A stretch of DNA of 64,000 bases, taken from contig NC_081410.1 in the NCBI RefSeq assembly GCF_030272615.1, positions 147,430,849 to 147,494,848 of the forward strand, given 5' to 3'. How positions within the stretch are numbered: position 1 is the stretch's first letter; every line of letters begins with the position of its first letter. The position numbers and the translations under genes are program-made. The notes under the pieces are model-generated. The model saw nothing but the letters and a program-made list of their open reading frames with translations. It searched no databases and was not told the DNA's origin. This document shows, piece by piece, positions 1 to 10,664 of this stretch. This DNA comes from Cryptomeria japonica (taxonomy: Eukaryota > Streptophyta > Pinopsida > Cupressales > Cupressaceae).

Positions 1-2764
1 GCGGGGATCCAAAGCTGTTCTACCAAGAACTCGTAGCGTGTTGAATTTTGTGGAAGATCTAGGAGAGATGCGATGGTAGCCATAGCGTCAGTAGCTCGAT
101 TCTAATCTCTTGGTATTTTCTCAAAAGTGATAGTAGTAAATGATGTCTTTAGAGTGTCCACCATTTGCTTATATGGCATGAGTTTATCATCTTTGGTCTG
201 ATATTCATCTGTTGCTTGTCGAATGACTAGTTGGGAATCGCCATATACTTGTAGTTCTTGTAATTTCCATTGTACGGCTAACCTGAGTCCTGTGATCAAG
301 GCCTCATACTCTGCTATGTTGTTTGTGCATGGAAATGTGAGCCTGTAAGACTTCAGGATGCTATCACCTTGAGGTGTGATAAACAGGATGCCTACCCCCG
401 AGCCATGCCTAGTGTATGAGCCATCAAAATATAGTTTCCATGGTTGTACTTCTGTGATCATGAATATCTCTTCATCTGGAAAATTGGAAATGAGGGGATG
501 ATCGCCTATGAGTGGTGCATCGGCCAACTAATCTGCAATAACTTGCCCTTTGATAGCCTTACGGTCCACATACTCAATGTCAAATTCACTTAGAATCATT
601 ACCCATTTGGCCAAGCAGCCTGTCAATGCTGCTTTGCTGAGTAAATACTTGAGTGGATCAATCTTTGCAATGAGTTGTACCTTGTGTGTCAGTAGATAGT
701 GTCGCAATTTAGTGGCTGCTAAGATTACTGCTAGGCAAGCTTGCTCAATAGGTGTGTAATTGAGTTCATAGCCAACCAGTGTGCGGGAGATGTAGTATAC
801 AGCACACTCTTTGCCTTCTGCATTATGTTGTGCTAGTAATACACCTAATGTTGTACTTGTCACTGAGATATAAAGTAACAACGGTCTACTTGGATCTGGT
901 GGCATCAACAATGGTGGATTCATGAGATCGTCTTTAAGTGCCTGAAATGCTTGCTGGCATCGGGCATCCCACTGAAAGCGGATATTCTTATGTAGCAAAT
1001 GTGTGAATGGGTGACACTTATCAGCCAATTGTGCAATGAATCTTCGGATGGATTGAAGCCGTCCTTGTAATGTCCTTAGCTGACTGATATTCTTTGGTGC
1101 TGGCATGTCCATTATTGCCTTAACCTTTGCTGGATCGACCTCAATGCCTTTGCTTGAGACAATGTATCCTAGAAGCTTCCCGGAGGTCACTCCAAAGACA
1201 CATTTCTTTGGGTTGAGTCGAACATGGTATTGTTCCAGTCTATCAAAGATTTTATCTAAGATGTGGAGATGCCCATCTCTAGTGAGTGATTTTGCTAGTA
1301 AGTCATCCACATAATCTTCCATCAAAGTATGCATCATGTAATGGAAGATGGTGGTCATCACTCTTTGATAGGTCGCTCCTGCATTCTTTAGACCAAAAGG
1401 CATTACATTCTAGTAGTATGTGCCCCATGGACATGTGAAGGTTGTCTTATGTTGATCTTCGGGTGCGATCGTTATCTGATTGTAGCCGAAAAAGCCATCC
1501 ATGAGTGAAAGCATCGCATGTCCTGCTGTTAGATCCACTATGATGTCGATATTTGGTAGGGGAAAGTCATCCTTAGGACATGCCTTATTCAGATCTCTGA
1601 AGTCAATACAAATGCGGATGCCCCCTTTTGGTTTGCCAACAGGCACAATGTTGGAGATCCATTCTGCATAATCAATTGGCCTAATGAAACCAACATCTAG
1701 GAGTTTCTTGAGTTCTGTTTTGACTAGCACTGCAATCTGGGGATGCATCTTACGAAGCTTCTGCTTGACAGGTTTGGCTCCTTCTGCTACGGTGAGGTGA
1801 TGCATGACTAAATCAGGATCAAGCCCAGGCATGTCTACATATGACCATGCAAAGTTGATCTGACGCTTCTGGAAGAACTCTATAAATTGAGGTTGTTCCT
1901 CTGGAGTGAGAAGAGATGCCAGATGTATGATATGAGGATTTTCAGGAGTCCCCACATTGTATTCTTTGGTTTCCTCGATGAGAATCGTTGATCGTTCCTG
2001 TTGTATATTAGCAGGGAGAATGTCAAACCCTTCATCCTCAAGCGCCTCAGAGAGGTTTTCACCGTTGGATACGCTCTTTCTTTTTACTTTTGTTGGATCA
2101 AACAGTGCCACAGTGTGGTTTTCACTAGAAGATCCATGTTTTAATGTTATATTTTTGCAACTGAAAGGTTTGGCATCCGCCACGAAGTATGCTGTGCTAT
2201 TAAGTTCAATGGCGAATCCAGCTTTGTGATCTCTGCTTGGTAGGTTATCCCTTAATTCCAAAAAGTCAATGATAGCCTCATCGTTTTGGAAGAAGTCAAG
2301 ACATGGGGGAGTTGGTTGGTTCCATTTGATGAGTTCAGGGTGGATAATGGGCATTACTTCATCGATTAGGTTAAGTGTGTTAGATGTATCAATGAGGGTT
2401 AAGACATTATGGTGAAGGTCGTTGATGGTACTCTCCCTGTCAGAATCAGGCGTAGGATGAGATGTAGAGTTTGTGGAAGATGTTTCCAGCTCAGGTACCC
2501 AAGTGGTCTTTATCTGTGCTTCTCCATAAATAGGGATGTCTTTGCGTGGCGGAGGTGGTGATGTGTCTTCCTCATCTGAAGTGTTAAGTTGTACAGAATC
2601 AAACTCCCACTCATGTGAGTCGGTCTCTGAATCACTTTCCAGCATTCGATTGCTATACCATACCGGGATGTCTTTTGAGTTAAATACTGCAGGCGTGATG
2701 GGTTGATGTACCTTTGTAGTGATCAGTGCTACAGGAATTTTGATGAGGATTAAAGGATTTTTTA
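1..2764 (-). pseudogene. pol: Gypsy pol: reverse transcriptase and two RNase H domains, with three in-frame stops
   Basis: One reading frame runs from about 2764 to the left edge with stop codons at 1410-1412, 528-530 and 102-104, all TAG. The first in-frame ATG of a plausible product (MLESDSET) is near 2642. An acidic, proline-rich linker precedes RT. RT motifs include KACPKDDFPLPNID, the interrupted join before MPFGLKNAGATYQR, and the catalytic YVDDLLAK. The RT-linked RNase H (RTLVGYELNYTPIEQA) ends near 528. The second RNase H, 527-102, keeps FDGS, NNIAEYEAL and GDSQ, the acidic catalytic positions; its last part continues beyond the 102 stop to the edge. The stop at 528 sits where relatives have a residue between IAD and LADAPL. 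The reading frame is otherwise undisturbed, so the element decayed by point changes and not by many frameshifts. Confidence 0.85.
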
Positions 2765-2778
2765 CGTCAGGTTCACCA
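2765..2778 (-). other. primer-binding site of the minus-strand Gypsy element
   Basis: On the minus strand TGGTGAACCTGACG lies two bases after the LTR end (...GCATCA). It matches the primer site of the nested plus-strand element (TGGTGAACCCGACA) at 12 of 14 positions. It starts with TGG, complementary to the CCA end of a tRNA. I could not assign the tRNA; it is not the common initiator-Met site. Confidence 0.65.
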
Positions 2779-2780
2779 AA

Positions 2781-2856
2781 TGATGCTCTGCAAAAAGCAT
2801 TAGAAAATCTGTTTGATGGCAACACACACAAGAGCACAAGAAACAAACGTTAATGT
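2781..2856 (-). repeat. 5' LTR of the minus-strand Gypsy element, 3' terminal part
   Basis: The last 76 bases of the LTR, ending in CA just before the primer-binding site. It joins the other LTR part (10665-12473) once the nested element and one copy of its target duplication are removed. Confidence 0.7.
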
Positions 2857-3026
2857 TGTAGCATCCTAAAATTGCGACACTTGCAATTTTGACCGCATTT
2901 GGGTCTTCACGATGGCGATGCAACACGGAACCTGAATGGAGACCCCAAAACTTGTTCATGACATCAAAAACTGCATTTTCAGCACCCTGGCCTGATCCTC
3001 CTTGCACCCTGTTGTCCATGGAGGTG

Positions 3027-3119
3027 GGACCATGGCACCTAGCACCCTGGTCCTTCAGGACTAGGGCGCCCAGTGCCCTGGTCCCCCAGGACCATGGCGC
3101 CCAGCACCCTGGTCCCTGG
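3027..3119 (+). repeat. Three tandem 31-bp palindromic units in U3
   Basis: Units at 3027-3057, 3058-3088 and 3089-3119. In the cleanest form each unit has outer arms GGACCA and TGGTCC and inner arms GGCGC and GCGCC, so each could form a hairpin. The 3' LTR keeps only one unit, 9623-9649, with both arm pairs perfect. The position upstream of the TATA box fits an enhancer or methylation-sensitive element; function is inference. Confidence 0.75.
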
Positions 3120-3238
3120 CCCTATTTTTGGGCCCGGTCTCTTTTGGGCATCGGGTCTTTATGTTTGCAATTCGGGAAATAATGTTTCCTAGTCGGCCTA
3201 AGGTCGGAAAAATCAGTCTATCAACCCTAATTGGAAAG

Positions 3239-3246
3239 TATATAAA
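3239..3246 (+). promoter_or_regulatory. TATA box of the 5' LTR
   Basis: TATATAAA, conserved in the 3' LTR at 9773-9780, followed by a pyrimidine-rich stretch. It probably drives the retroelement transcript. Confidence 0.6.
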
Positions 3247-4127
3247 CTACATTTCCTCTCCCATTTTGGGGAGGAAGGACATATGTGTACAAGATGTGGA
3301 AGTGATACTCAAACATTCAAGCATTCAAGCATTCAAGCATTCTTTCAAGCAATTGATCATTCTAAGTCTCCATTCAAGGCTAAGTGTTGCATTCAAGACA
3401 AGGATTCAACCATTGAAGAGGAGATCACATATCACATACAACATACAACATACAACAACATCTACACCTTCGCATGTAAGAATACAAACATTCTTACAAC
3501 AAGGTACTAGTACTTGTTTTACATTACAATCATTTACATTTACAGCATTCTCATTTCTTGGTTAATTCCAAAACCGAGGTTTGACCTAAGGTCAAACCCC
3601 TAATCCCTTACCCCCCAATCATCTTTGCTTTTCTATGTGTAGGTTGCAGGTACGCGACTAAAATTGAAGATCTGGAATCCTTGTGCAGAGACGAACAGAT
3701 CCCCCTTCATTTTGCGGATTTTTCGGAGGACCGTGTGCACGCCGGGCGCCATCGTCCCCTCAACTTTCGTTCAAATTTGCAGGACAATGTCGTCTCGACA
3801 TTTTACTGCTAATTCCAGGTCCGCAGCTTCATCCCATATTCCCATCTCTGTTTATAAGTGAATCTTTCTCACTTTTCATGCATTCCTAGCTTAATCCTTC
3901 TATCTACATTCTTTACAAAAGAGGGTAGCCTTGCTGTCACAACCCTTGAAACTCATTTAGAATCCAATCTTGCATTGTTTGGGATTGGATCTTGTGGGTT
4001 TCAACCCCTCTTTTGAATGTAAAGTCTCCCCTAAGAGAAAACTGTCAACCCTAGTGACCTCCATCCCCTCTCCTCGGAGTGGTGGGGGGAACACTTAGGG
4101 TTCGCTCGCGATTTTCCGCTTTACATT

Positions 4128-4141
4128 TTGGTGAACCCGAC
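4128..4141 (+). other. primer-binding site of the gag-protease element
   Basis: TGGTGAACCCGACA, three bases after the LTR end. It differs from the minus-strand element's site at two positions. The tRNA was not identified. Confidence 0.65.
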
Positions 4142-5394
4142 ATTAACATCCTTTCTGATTATTCATGGTTAGATCTGAAAATTTGCTTCCTTAATTACAT
4201 TTCCATGTTTGATCTTTTGTAAATTTTAGAGGTTAATTGCATGAAAACCCTAAATTTTCTTTTTAGTAATTGAGCTTGTGAAGTGTTTAATTGTTAATGC
4301 TTGTTTCAGATCTACCCTTCTACTGCAAATTATCAATTCATATTTGTGCTTTAATTCTGAAAATTAAGTGGTTAAATGTCAAAACCCTAATTTTTAAAAC
4401 CCTCTTGATTCAACCTTTGACTGATAATTTCACTGATCAAAACATTTCCAAATCAGCTGTAACTTTGGATTCCGCAATAAATCATAATATCTTTCATCCC
4501 TGAAAATTTGGAAAAAAGTTGCGAGGACCGTGTGCACCCCAGGCACCATCGTCCTCGACATTTTTTCCGAAATTTTGAGAGTTAGATCTTACTGTATTTT
4601 TCTGCTAAAATCTAGAATTTTGGCTGATTTTATCAATTCTAACACTTTCAAAATTAAAGTCAAAGTTGGTCTAGGGATTGCTTGGATTAAGGCTTCTAAT
4701 CATTCAAAAATTATTAAAATTGAAATTTTGTGTCAAAATTGTGTTTTTACTCTCCTAAATCTAAAAAGCGTGTTGGCGTTCATTCGAAATTTCAATGCTT
4801 TATTCAAATTCTTGCAATTTGTGACTTTTGAAATTAAGTGTTTAATTACAACAACTTTGATTTCCGCTTTCAAAATTGAATTTTGCGTGAAATTGAGTCA
4901 ATTTTTAAATTTCAAAACTTGCATTGCTTTTGGTATTCCCTCTAAAATCATAAAATTCAAAATTTCAGTTTCCCTCTCTTTTTTCAAAATTCAAATTTTG
5001 CATTTTTCAACAATCTGGGTAGGGTTCAATTTTGAGATTGCAACTTTAATTTGGCCTATCCACAGATCATAAAATCACTCAATTTTTTCAGATTAGCTCT
5101 AAAATCATCATAACTTTCATCCCTGCAAATTTCGAAAAAAGTTGTGAGGACCATGTGCACTCCGAGCGCCACGGTCCCTGACATTTTTTCTGAAATTTTG
5201 GGAGATTGTTGTGATTGCATTTAACAGCTTAAATCTAGGAGGTTGGCTGATTTTATTGAAATTTGCTACCTCTAAATTCAAAATCTTCTCTCCCTCTCTA
5301 GTGCATGAGTTTTACAACAATAAGCCCTACTTACACTATTCCCGTTAGATGAAGCCTTAGAATTAAGTCTTTCCAAGGTTTAATTACCGAGGAG
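4142..5394 (+). other. Long untranslated leader with an internal duplication
   Basis: About 1.25 kb of T-rich sequence without a convincing gene. Two related blocks begin near 4481 and 5105. Each has a stretch around CTTTCATCCCTG, then AAAAAAGTTG, the GAGGACC(G/A)TGTGCAC motif, GACATTTTTTC and GGCTGATTTTAT. The same GAGGACC motif also occurs once in each LTR. Such leaders often hold packaging or translation signals; none is proven here. Confidence 0.6.
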
Positions 5395-7488
5395 ATGGAA
5401 CCTAATTTGAATGGCCTTTTTAACGAGGACATGGGTAATTCCTCTAATCCTCTTAATGATGAAGAAGCTCTCCATGAGGTTTCTGAAGAACAACTTTCAA
5501 AATTGGATAACCAAATTGATGATTTTCAACAATGGATGCCTCAAGAATACCCTCATAGTCAAGCTCTTTCATTAATTGAGGGTCTAAAACGTATGGTTCA
5601 AAGTGATAAGAATGGAATTGATATTTTGCGTGGTATTGCACACATTGTGGATTCGAATGTGATGCCTATGAAGAGTTGTGCTGAAACTTTAGGGTATACA
5701 CAACCTCCCACTCAAGTCAATCATTCTATTCCTTTAACAACCTCTATTGCTAGCATACCTACCTTTGCATCAAACATAATGACTACTTCTATACAAGACA
5801 TTCCGCCTATGATCACCAATCATGGGGGCAATCCTTCCTCTTCAATCAACCCTCTGCCTTCATTTAATCTGACTTCTTCATTCGTTCCTTCAATGAGTGT
5901 TCCTATTACATCTCCACAAATGAACCTGGCACAAGGGGGCAATTCATTTAATCATTCCATTCCTCCTTGTAGTGTTCCTCCTTTCCAATCATCTCCTATG
6001 ACTAACTACCATAGTGTCCCGCCACCTTACTCTCAATCAATACCTTCTTTCAATAACATAATACCTCCATCACAATCTAACACATCTAATATGAATTCTT
6101 CAACTGTAGCGACCATTAATAATCATGCACAAACTGTCTCTTCTTTACAGCAACAAATTGCCTCTATGAATCAATCTAAGTTTAGTGTGCCTACATTTGA
6201 TGTTGCGAGCCCACTTTCTCTTGACATTGTTCGAGCTATCCCTCCTAAACATGTTGAAATCCCGCATTTGGAGCTTTATAATGGTAAAGGTGATCCTCTA
6301 ACACATGTTAAGACTTTTCAAACAATATGTACCGATTTTGCTTATGACCAAAGGTTGCTTGCAAAACTGTTTACTAGGACATTAAGAGATAAAGCCCTAC
6401 AATGGTATTGCTCGTTGCCTTCTTATTCTATTACTTCTTTCGAACAACTTGCAAATGCTTTTATTCAACAATTTCAAAACAATATAAGTCCTAAAGTTAC
6501 TTTGATTGATTTATTGCATTGTAAACAAGGTGTTAAAGAAAAAGTGACTGATTTCATTGGTAGATATAAGCATTTGTATGCTCAAATCTCTTTTCCAGTG
6601 CCTGACAATGATATTCAAAGAATCTTTATTTCTAATTTACAAAAAGATATTCGAGATAAACTTTTGTTTTCTGAGTTTACTTCTTTCCAACAGTTGTGTG
6701 CAACTCTTCACAATTATCAACTGACTGTGAGTCAAATGGAACAAGCAAATCCTATGGCTCCGAGTGATAAGGGTGATAGTAGTCAACAACCATTTGGAAA
6801 GTCTAAACCGAACAGAGAGTCCGTTAAATTCAATGAAAACATCATCAACAACACTGTGAATGCAGCATCAGGTGTGCCTCCTATTTCTAAGTTTTTCAAG
6901 AAAGAAAGAAAGTTTACTCCTTTGAATGAATCATTGCATAGTATTATGAATAAGTTATTGGAACAAAATGTGCTTACTCTCCCTCCTATAAGGCAAATAG
7001 ATCCTGCAAAGATTAATTCACCCTATTTTGATAACAAATCTTTTTGTCAATTTCATCGTCAACCTGGGCATGATACTGAAAAATGTTTTGCTTTAAAGGG
7101 TAAAATTCAAGATTTGATTGATAATAATACTATCTCTGTTTCTGGAGTGAATGATAAAGGAAACACATCTGTAGCTCCTCCTAACCAAAATCTTAAGATT
7201 TTTACTGATCCATTACCTTCTCATACCTCTAATGTGATTGAGACTAATGATTCCTCTTTCTCATCTGATGGTCTTGTGTCTATGACTCCGAATGTGATTA
7301 ACTTTGTAGAGCAGCAAGAAAACCCTAAAGAACCTTCCATCACATTTGATTCTAATGAAACTATCAGGGCACCTGATGGTCCTTTATACATAGTTGCAAA
7401 AGTCAAGAATACACCTTGCCGTGGAGTGCTTATTGATCCTTCGTGCATGGTTAATGTTATTACTGAGGAATTTCTTTTTACTTTCTAA
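5395..7488 (+). CDS. gag: Gag polyprotein with zinc knuckle and start of protease
   Basis: 697 codons from an ATG that opens the only long frame after the leader. Residues 1-100 are acidic; about 100-275 are rich in proline, serine and asparagine. The retrotransposon capsid domain spans about 293-447 (begins LELYNGKGDPLTHVKTF). A single degenerate knuckle C551-x2-H-x4-H-x4-C564 (CQFHRQPGHDTEKC) gives nucleic-acid binding. The protease starts near residue 665; the usual catalytic D-T/S-G reads D681-P-S (VLIDPSCMVN), so activity is doubtful unless this family uses the variant. The frame ends at TAA 7486-7488 inside the protease, between EEFLFTF and LNQVIYD, which looks like CAA changed to TAA. 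Gag itself appears intact. Confidence 0.88.
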   Translation: MEPNLNGLFNEDMGNSSNPLNDEEALHEVSEEQLSKLDNQIDDFQQWMPQEYPHSQALSLIEGLKRMVQSDKNGIDILRGIAHIVDSNVMPMKSCAETLGYTQPPTQVNHSIPLTTSIASIPTFASNIMTTSIQDIPPMITNHGGNPSSSINPLPSFNLTSSFVPSMSVPITSPQMNLAQGGNSFNHSIPPCSVPPFQSSPMTNYHSVPPPYSQSIPSFNNIIPPSQSNTSNMNSSTVATINNHAQTVSSLQQQIASMNQSKFSVPTFDVASPLSLDIVRAIPPKHVEIPHLELYNGKGDPLTHVKTFQTICTDFAYDQRLLAKLFTRTLRDKALQWYCSLPSYSITSFEQLANAFIQQFQNNISPKVTLIDLLHCKQGVKEKVTDFIGRYKHLYAQISFPVPDNDIQRIFISNLQKDIRDKLLFSEFTSFQQLCATLHNYQLTVSQMEQANPMAPSDKGDSSQQPFGKSKPNRESVKFNENIINNTVNAASGVPPISKFFKKERKFTPLNESLHSIMNKLLEQNVLTLPPIRQIDPAKINSPYFDNKSFCQFHRQPGHDTEKCFALKGKIQDLIDNNTISVSGVNDKGNTSVAPPNQNLKIFTDPLPSHTSNVIETNDSSFSSDGLVSMTPNVINFVEQQENPKEPSITFDSNETIRAPDGPLYIVAKVKNTPCRGVLIDPSCMVNVITEEFLFTF

Positions 7489-8736
7489 TTGAATCAAGTG
7501 ATCTATGACAAAACAGATGTGATTGTGAAATTATTTGATGCATTTTCTTCTCCTGCAATTGGTTCTATTACATTACCTATTGAAGTTCATAACAAATCCC
7601 TTGATGTGAACTTCGCTATTATTCCATCGTCCGAACAATTTCGTGTGAAGCTAGGCTATCCTTGGCTATCTTCCATGAAAGCTATTGCTTCTCCTATTCA
7701 CAAGTGTTTGAAATTTCTCCATAATGGTGAAGTTGTTACTGTCAATCATAGTCTCTTTAAACCAGCTGAAAGAACTTCTAGCGTTCCTATTGATTATTTT
7801 TGGCCTAAACAATTCCAATCTCTTCCTCCGCAAAGTGATCATCTTTTCAAATCTTATCAAAAGTGGAAAACAGATATGATCCTATCTCTAAGTGAACCTA
7901 GAACACCCAAACTTGATATTCCTATCATTCTTGAGAAGGAAGTTCTTCCTTTGAAAGATAAAACTAATGTCTTTCCTCAAGAAGATTCCCAACCCATTCC
8001 TATGGTTGTGACTATGTCTATGTCTAATAAACTTTCTAAAAGTAGACCTATACCTCCTCGTCATGATGGACTTGGTCTCCTTCCTAAACCAAATATTCCT
8101 CCTTTATATGGAGTCGTTCCTCCTCCTTCCTTTTATAGAGAGAACAGACCTTCCTCTTCTCCTATTATCCAGTCTAAGAGACCACAACCTAAACACCCAA
8201 GTGATAAGGATGAGAACATTCATCCTCCTCAATCTTCTCAACTTCCTACTAAGACTAGACGAAATCGTTCTGCACGTGAACGCCAACGAAAGCATCGTCT
8301 TAGAGCTCAAGCAGCTGCTTCTCAAACTTTGCAATCCCCAAAAACACCTTCAACAAACATTATCCCATTTTCTCCAAAATCTCCTAAACATAAGATGCAT
8401 GATGGTCTTGATCCTGTGCGAGTTAAAGACCCTATTTTTATAAATCTTGATGATGATATAGATGAAAATGTTATTCATGATGAAAATATTACTTCTCTTG
8501 CTTCTGATAGTGAATATGAATATGTTGATGTTGATAACCATTTATCTAACGAATTTTCTAAAGCACTTATCCTAGCTCCTAGACAAGAACAGCGTGGCTT
8601 GGAACATAAACATAGCCCTTGTTTGGATCTTGTGATAGCTCCATCTACTATGCTGGATGTTCCTCCTCTAGCGTGTTCCCTACCTTCCCGAAACATTGAT
8701 CAGCAAGATCGGGGGGTAGATGACATGCTAGACTAG
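7489..8736 (+). pseudogene. Protease C-terminal part and charged tail, after an in-frame stop
   Basis: Continues the gag frame directly after the TAA. Residues through about KLGYPWLSSMKAIASP form the second half of a retroviral-type aspartic protease domain. A proline-rich linker follows, then a strongly basic stretch at about 8252-8320 (TRRNRSARERQRKHRLRAQA) that resembles a nuclear-localisation or DNA-binding basic region, then two acidic segments (INLDDDIDEN, SDSEYEYVDVD). The phrase DPVRVKDPIFIN resembles the first residues of the pol-only frame of the surrounding element (EPDVKNPLILI). The frame ends at TAG 8734-8736 with no RT. Confidence 0.75.
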
Positions 8737-9480
8737 TTTCATTAGCATAGCAGACTCTCTCCTCTTCTCTTTTGTTACTTCTTCTATGCGTTATTCTCAT
8801 TCTTCTATTTGTTGTCCTTAGTGTTGTCTACTTGAGGATGATGCAAAGCATTGAGATCTCTTTTGGTCTCTCTCATGTTGACTCAAAAGACACATGTGTT
8901 CCCTTCTTCTAGGTGACCTTCCTTGATTGGGGAATGAAGAACAATTATGCATACATACATATGATATACATGACTTATCATACAGCATACTGACCCCAAG
9001 GAAAGTGAAGTCACCTCATGCTTTGTGTTTTGTGTCTGTTATCCTTGGGTTGATCTCACACTTGGGGGCTAAATCTTTGTGATAACGTGCTCCTTTCCCT
9101 TCCCATTTCTTATGTGTATCACTACCTTAAAGCAATCACCCCCGTTGAGGCATGTGCGATCGCTTTAACGTAGGGGGGCATACACCCCGTCTATCCCTTC
9201 ATGATACTTGAAAATTTCTTGGCGAACTTAGCTTTGCCTTGAAAATTTTTGGTATTTTTCTTACATGACTCATAGTGAGGGAACCTTACTACTGACAGTC
9301 ATGGTTCTCCCTCATGATCTTCCCTTTTACTTTGTCAATCAAAGTCGTAAGATCCTTAGTCCACTGGGGGCTTGGTGTGTCTTGCCTCCTTGACATGGTG
9401 AAAGTCTTTCAATGTTGTTTCCTTGTACTTTACCGGAAGTATGAGCGTATGCTTATACTCCCGCTAAAGTGGGGGCTAAA
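8737..9480 (+). other. 3' untranslated region and polypurine tract
   Basis: No gene. AAAGTGGGGGCTAAA at 9466-9480 abuts the 3' LTR and is the probable plus-strand primer. A close copy, CTTGGGGGCTAAA, lies near 9062, and a G-rich GTAGGGGGGCAT near 9170, so the tract may have been duplicated. Confidence 0.65.
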
Positions 9481-10659
9481 TGTAGTGACCGCATTTGGGT
9501 CTTCATGATGGCGATGCAACACGGAACCTGAATGGAGACCCTGAAACTTGTTCATGACATCAAAAACTGCATTTTCAGCACCCTGGCCTGATCCTCCTTG
9601 CACCCTCCTGTCCCTAGAGGTGGGACCATGGCGCCTAGCGCCCTGGTCCCTGGCCCTATTTTTGGGCCAGGTCTCTTTTGGGCATCGGGTCTTTATGTTT
9701 GCAATTCGAGAAATAATGTTTCCTGGTCGGCCTAAGGTCGGAAAAATTAGTCTATCAACCCTAATTGGCAAGTATATAAACTACATTTCCTCTCCCATTT
9801 TGGGGAGGAAGGACATATGTGTACAAGACGTGGAAGTGATACTCAAACATTCAAGCATTCAAGCATTCAAGCATTCTTTCAAGCAATTGATCATTCTAAG
9901 TCTCCATTCAAGGCTAAGTGTTGCATTCAAGACAAGGATTCAACCATTGAAGAGGAGATCACATATCACATACAACATACAACATACAACAACATCTACA
10001 CCTTCGCATGTAAGAATACAAACATTCTTACAACAAGGTACTAGTACTTGTTTTACATTACAATCATTTACATTTACAGCATTCTCATTTCTTGGTTAAT
10101 TCCAAAACCGGGGTTTGACCTAAGGGCAAACCCCTAATCCCTAACCCCCCAATCGTCTTCACTTTTCTCTGTGTAGGTTGCAGGTACGCGACTAAAATTG
10201 AAGATCTGGAATCCTTGTGCAGAGACGAACAGATCCCCCTTCGTTTCGCGGATTTTTCGGAGGACCGTGTGCACGTCGGGCGCCATCGTCCCATCAACTT
10301 TCGTTCAAATTTGCAGGACAGCGTCGTCTCGACATTTTACTGCTAATTCCAGGTCCGCAGCTTCATCCCATATTCCTATCTCTATTTATAAGTGAATCTT
10401 TTTCACTTTTCATGCATTCCTAGCTTAATCCTTCTATCTACATTCTTTACAAAAGATGGTAGCCTTGCTGTCACAACCCTTGAAACTCATTTAGAATCCA
10501 ATCTTGCATTGTGTGGGATTGGATCTTGTGGGTTTCAACCCCTCTTTTGAATGTAAAGTCTCCCCTAAGAGAAAACCATCAACCCTAGTGACCTCCTTCC
10601 CCTCTCCTCGGAGTGGTGGGGGGAACACTTAGGGTTCGCTCGCGATTTTCCGCTTTACA
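9481..10659 (+). repeat. 3' LTR of the gag-protease Gypsy element
   Basis: Starts TGTAGTGACCGC and ends TTTACA. Compared with the 5' LTR it lacks about 30 bases after TGTAG and two of the three palindromic units, which accounts for the 89-base length difference. TATA box at 9773-9780. Confidence 0.85.
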
Positions 10660-10664
10660 AGTGT

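Larger units (their letters stand above)
2857..4124 (+). repeat. 5' LTR of the gag-protease Gypsy element
   Basis: Starts TGTAG and ends TTTACA. It matches 9481-10659 almost base for base. It has about 30 bases just after TGTAG that the 3' LTR lacks, and three copies of a 31-bp palindromic unit where the 3' LTR has one. It carries a TATA box, a run of short CAAGCATT repeats (about 3315-3345) and the conserved GAGGACCGTGTGCAC motif near 3727. Confidence 0.85.
2857..10659 (+). mobile_element. Non-autonomous Gypsy element carrying gag and protease only
   Basis: Complete LTR element: 5' LTR 2857-4124, primer site 4128-4141, leader to 5394, one gag-protease frame 5395-8736 with a single stop, purine tract before 9481, 3' LTR 9481-10659. 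The LTRs are nearly identical apart from two length differences, which suggests a fairly recent insertion. Flanks are AATGT (2852-2856) and AGTGT (10660-10664), a 5-bp target duplication with one mismatch. There is no RT, RNase H or integrase anywhere in the 5.4-kb interior, so replication must have used enzymes supplied in trans. Confidence 0.85.

Noticed and set aside
2854-2857. Alternative 5' LTR start at 2854 (TGTTGTAG)
   Set aside because: The flank before 2854 (GTTAA) does not match the base run after the 3' LTR; starting at 2857 gives AATGT against AGTGT and agrees with the TGTAG start of the 3' LTR.
3310-3350. CAAGCATT direct repeats as a possible CRISPR-like array
   Set aside because: Units are contiguous, 8 bases long and without spacers; the genome is a plant.
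3128-3565. 145-codon plus frame in the LTR (repeated at 9548-10099)
   Set aside because: Lies across the promoter and R region; conservation follows from the two LTR copies being the same sequence.
4530-5072. 180-codon plus frame in the Gypsy leader
   Set aside because: Low-complexity Phe/Ile/Lys sequence in T-rich DNA with no family resemblance; best seen as non-coding leader.
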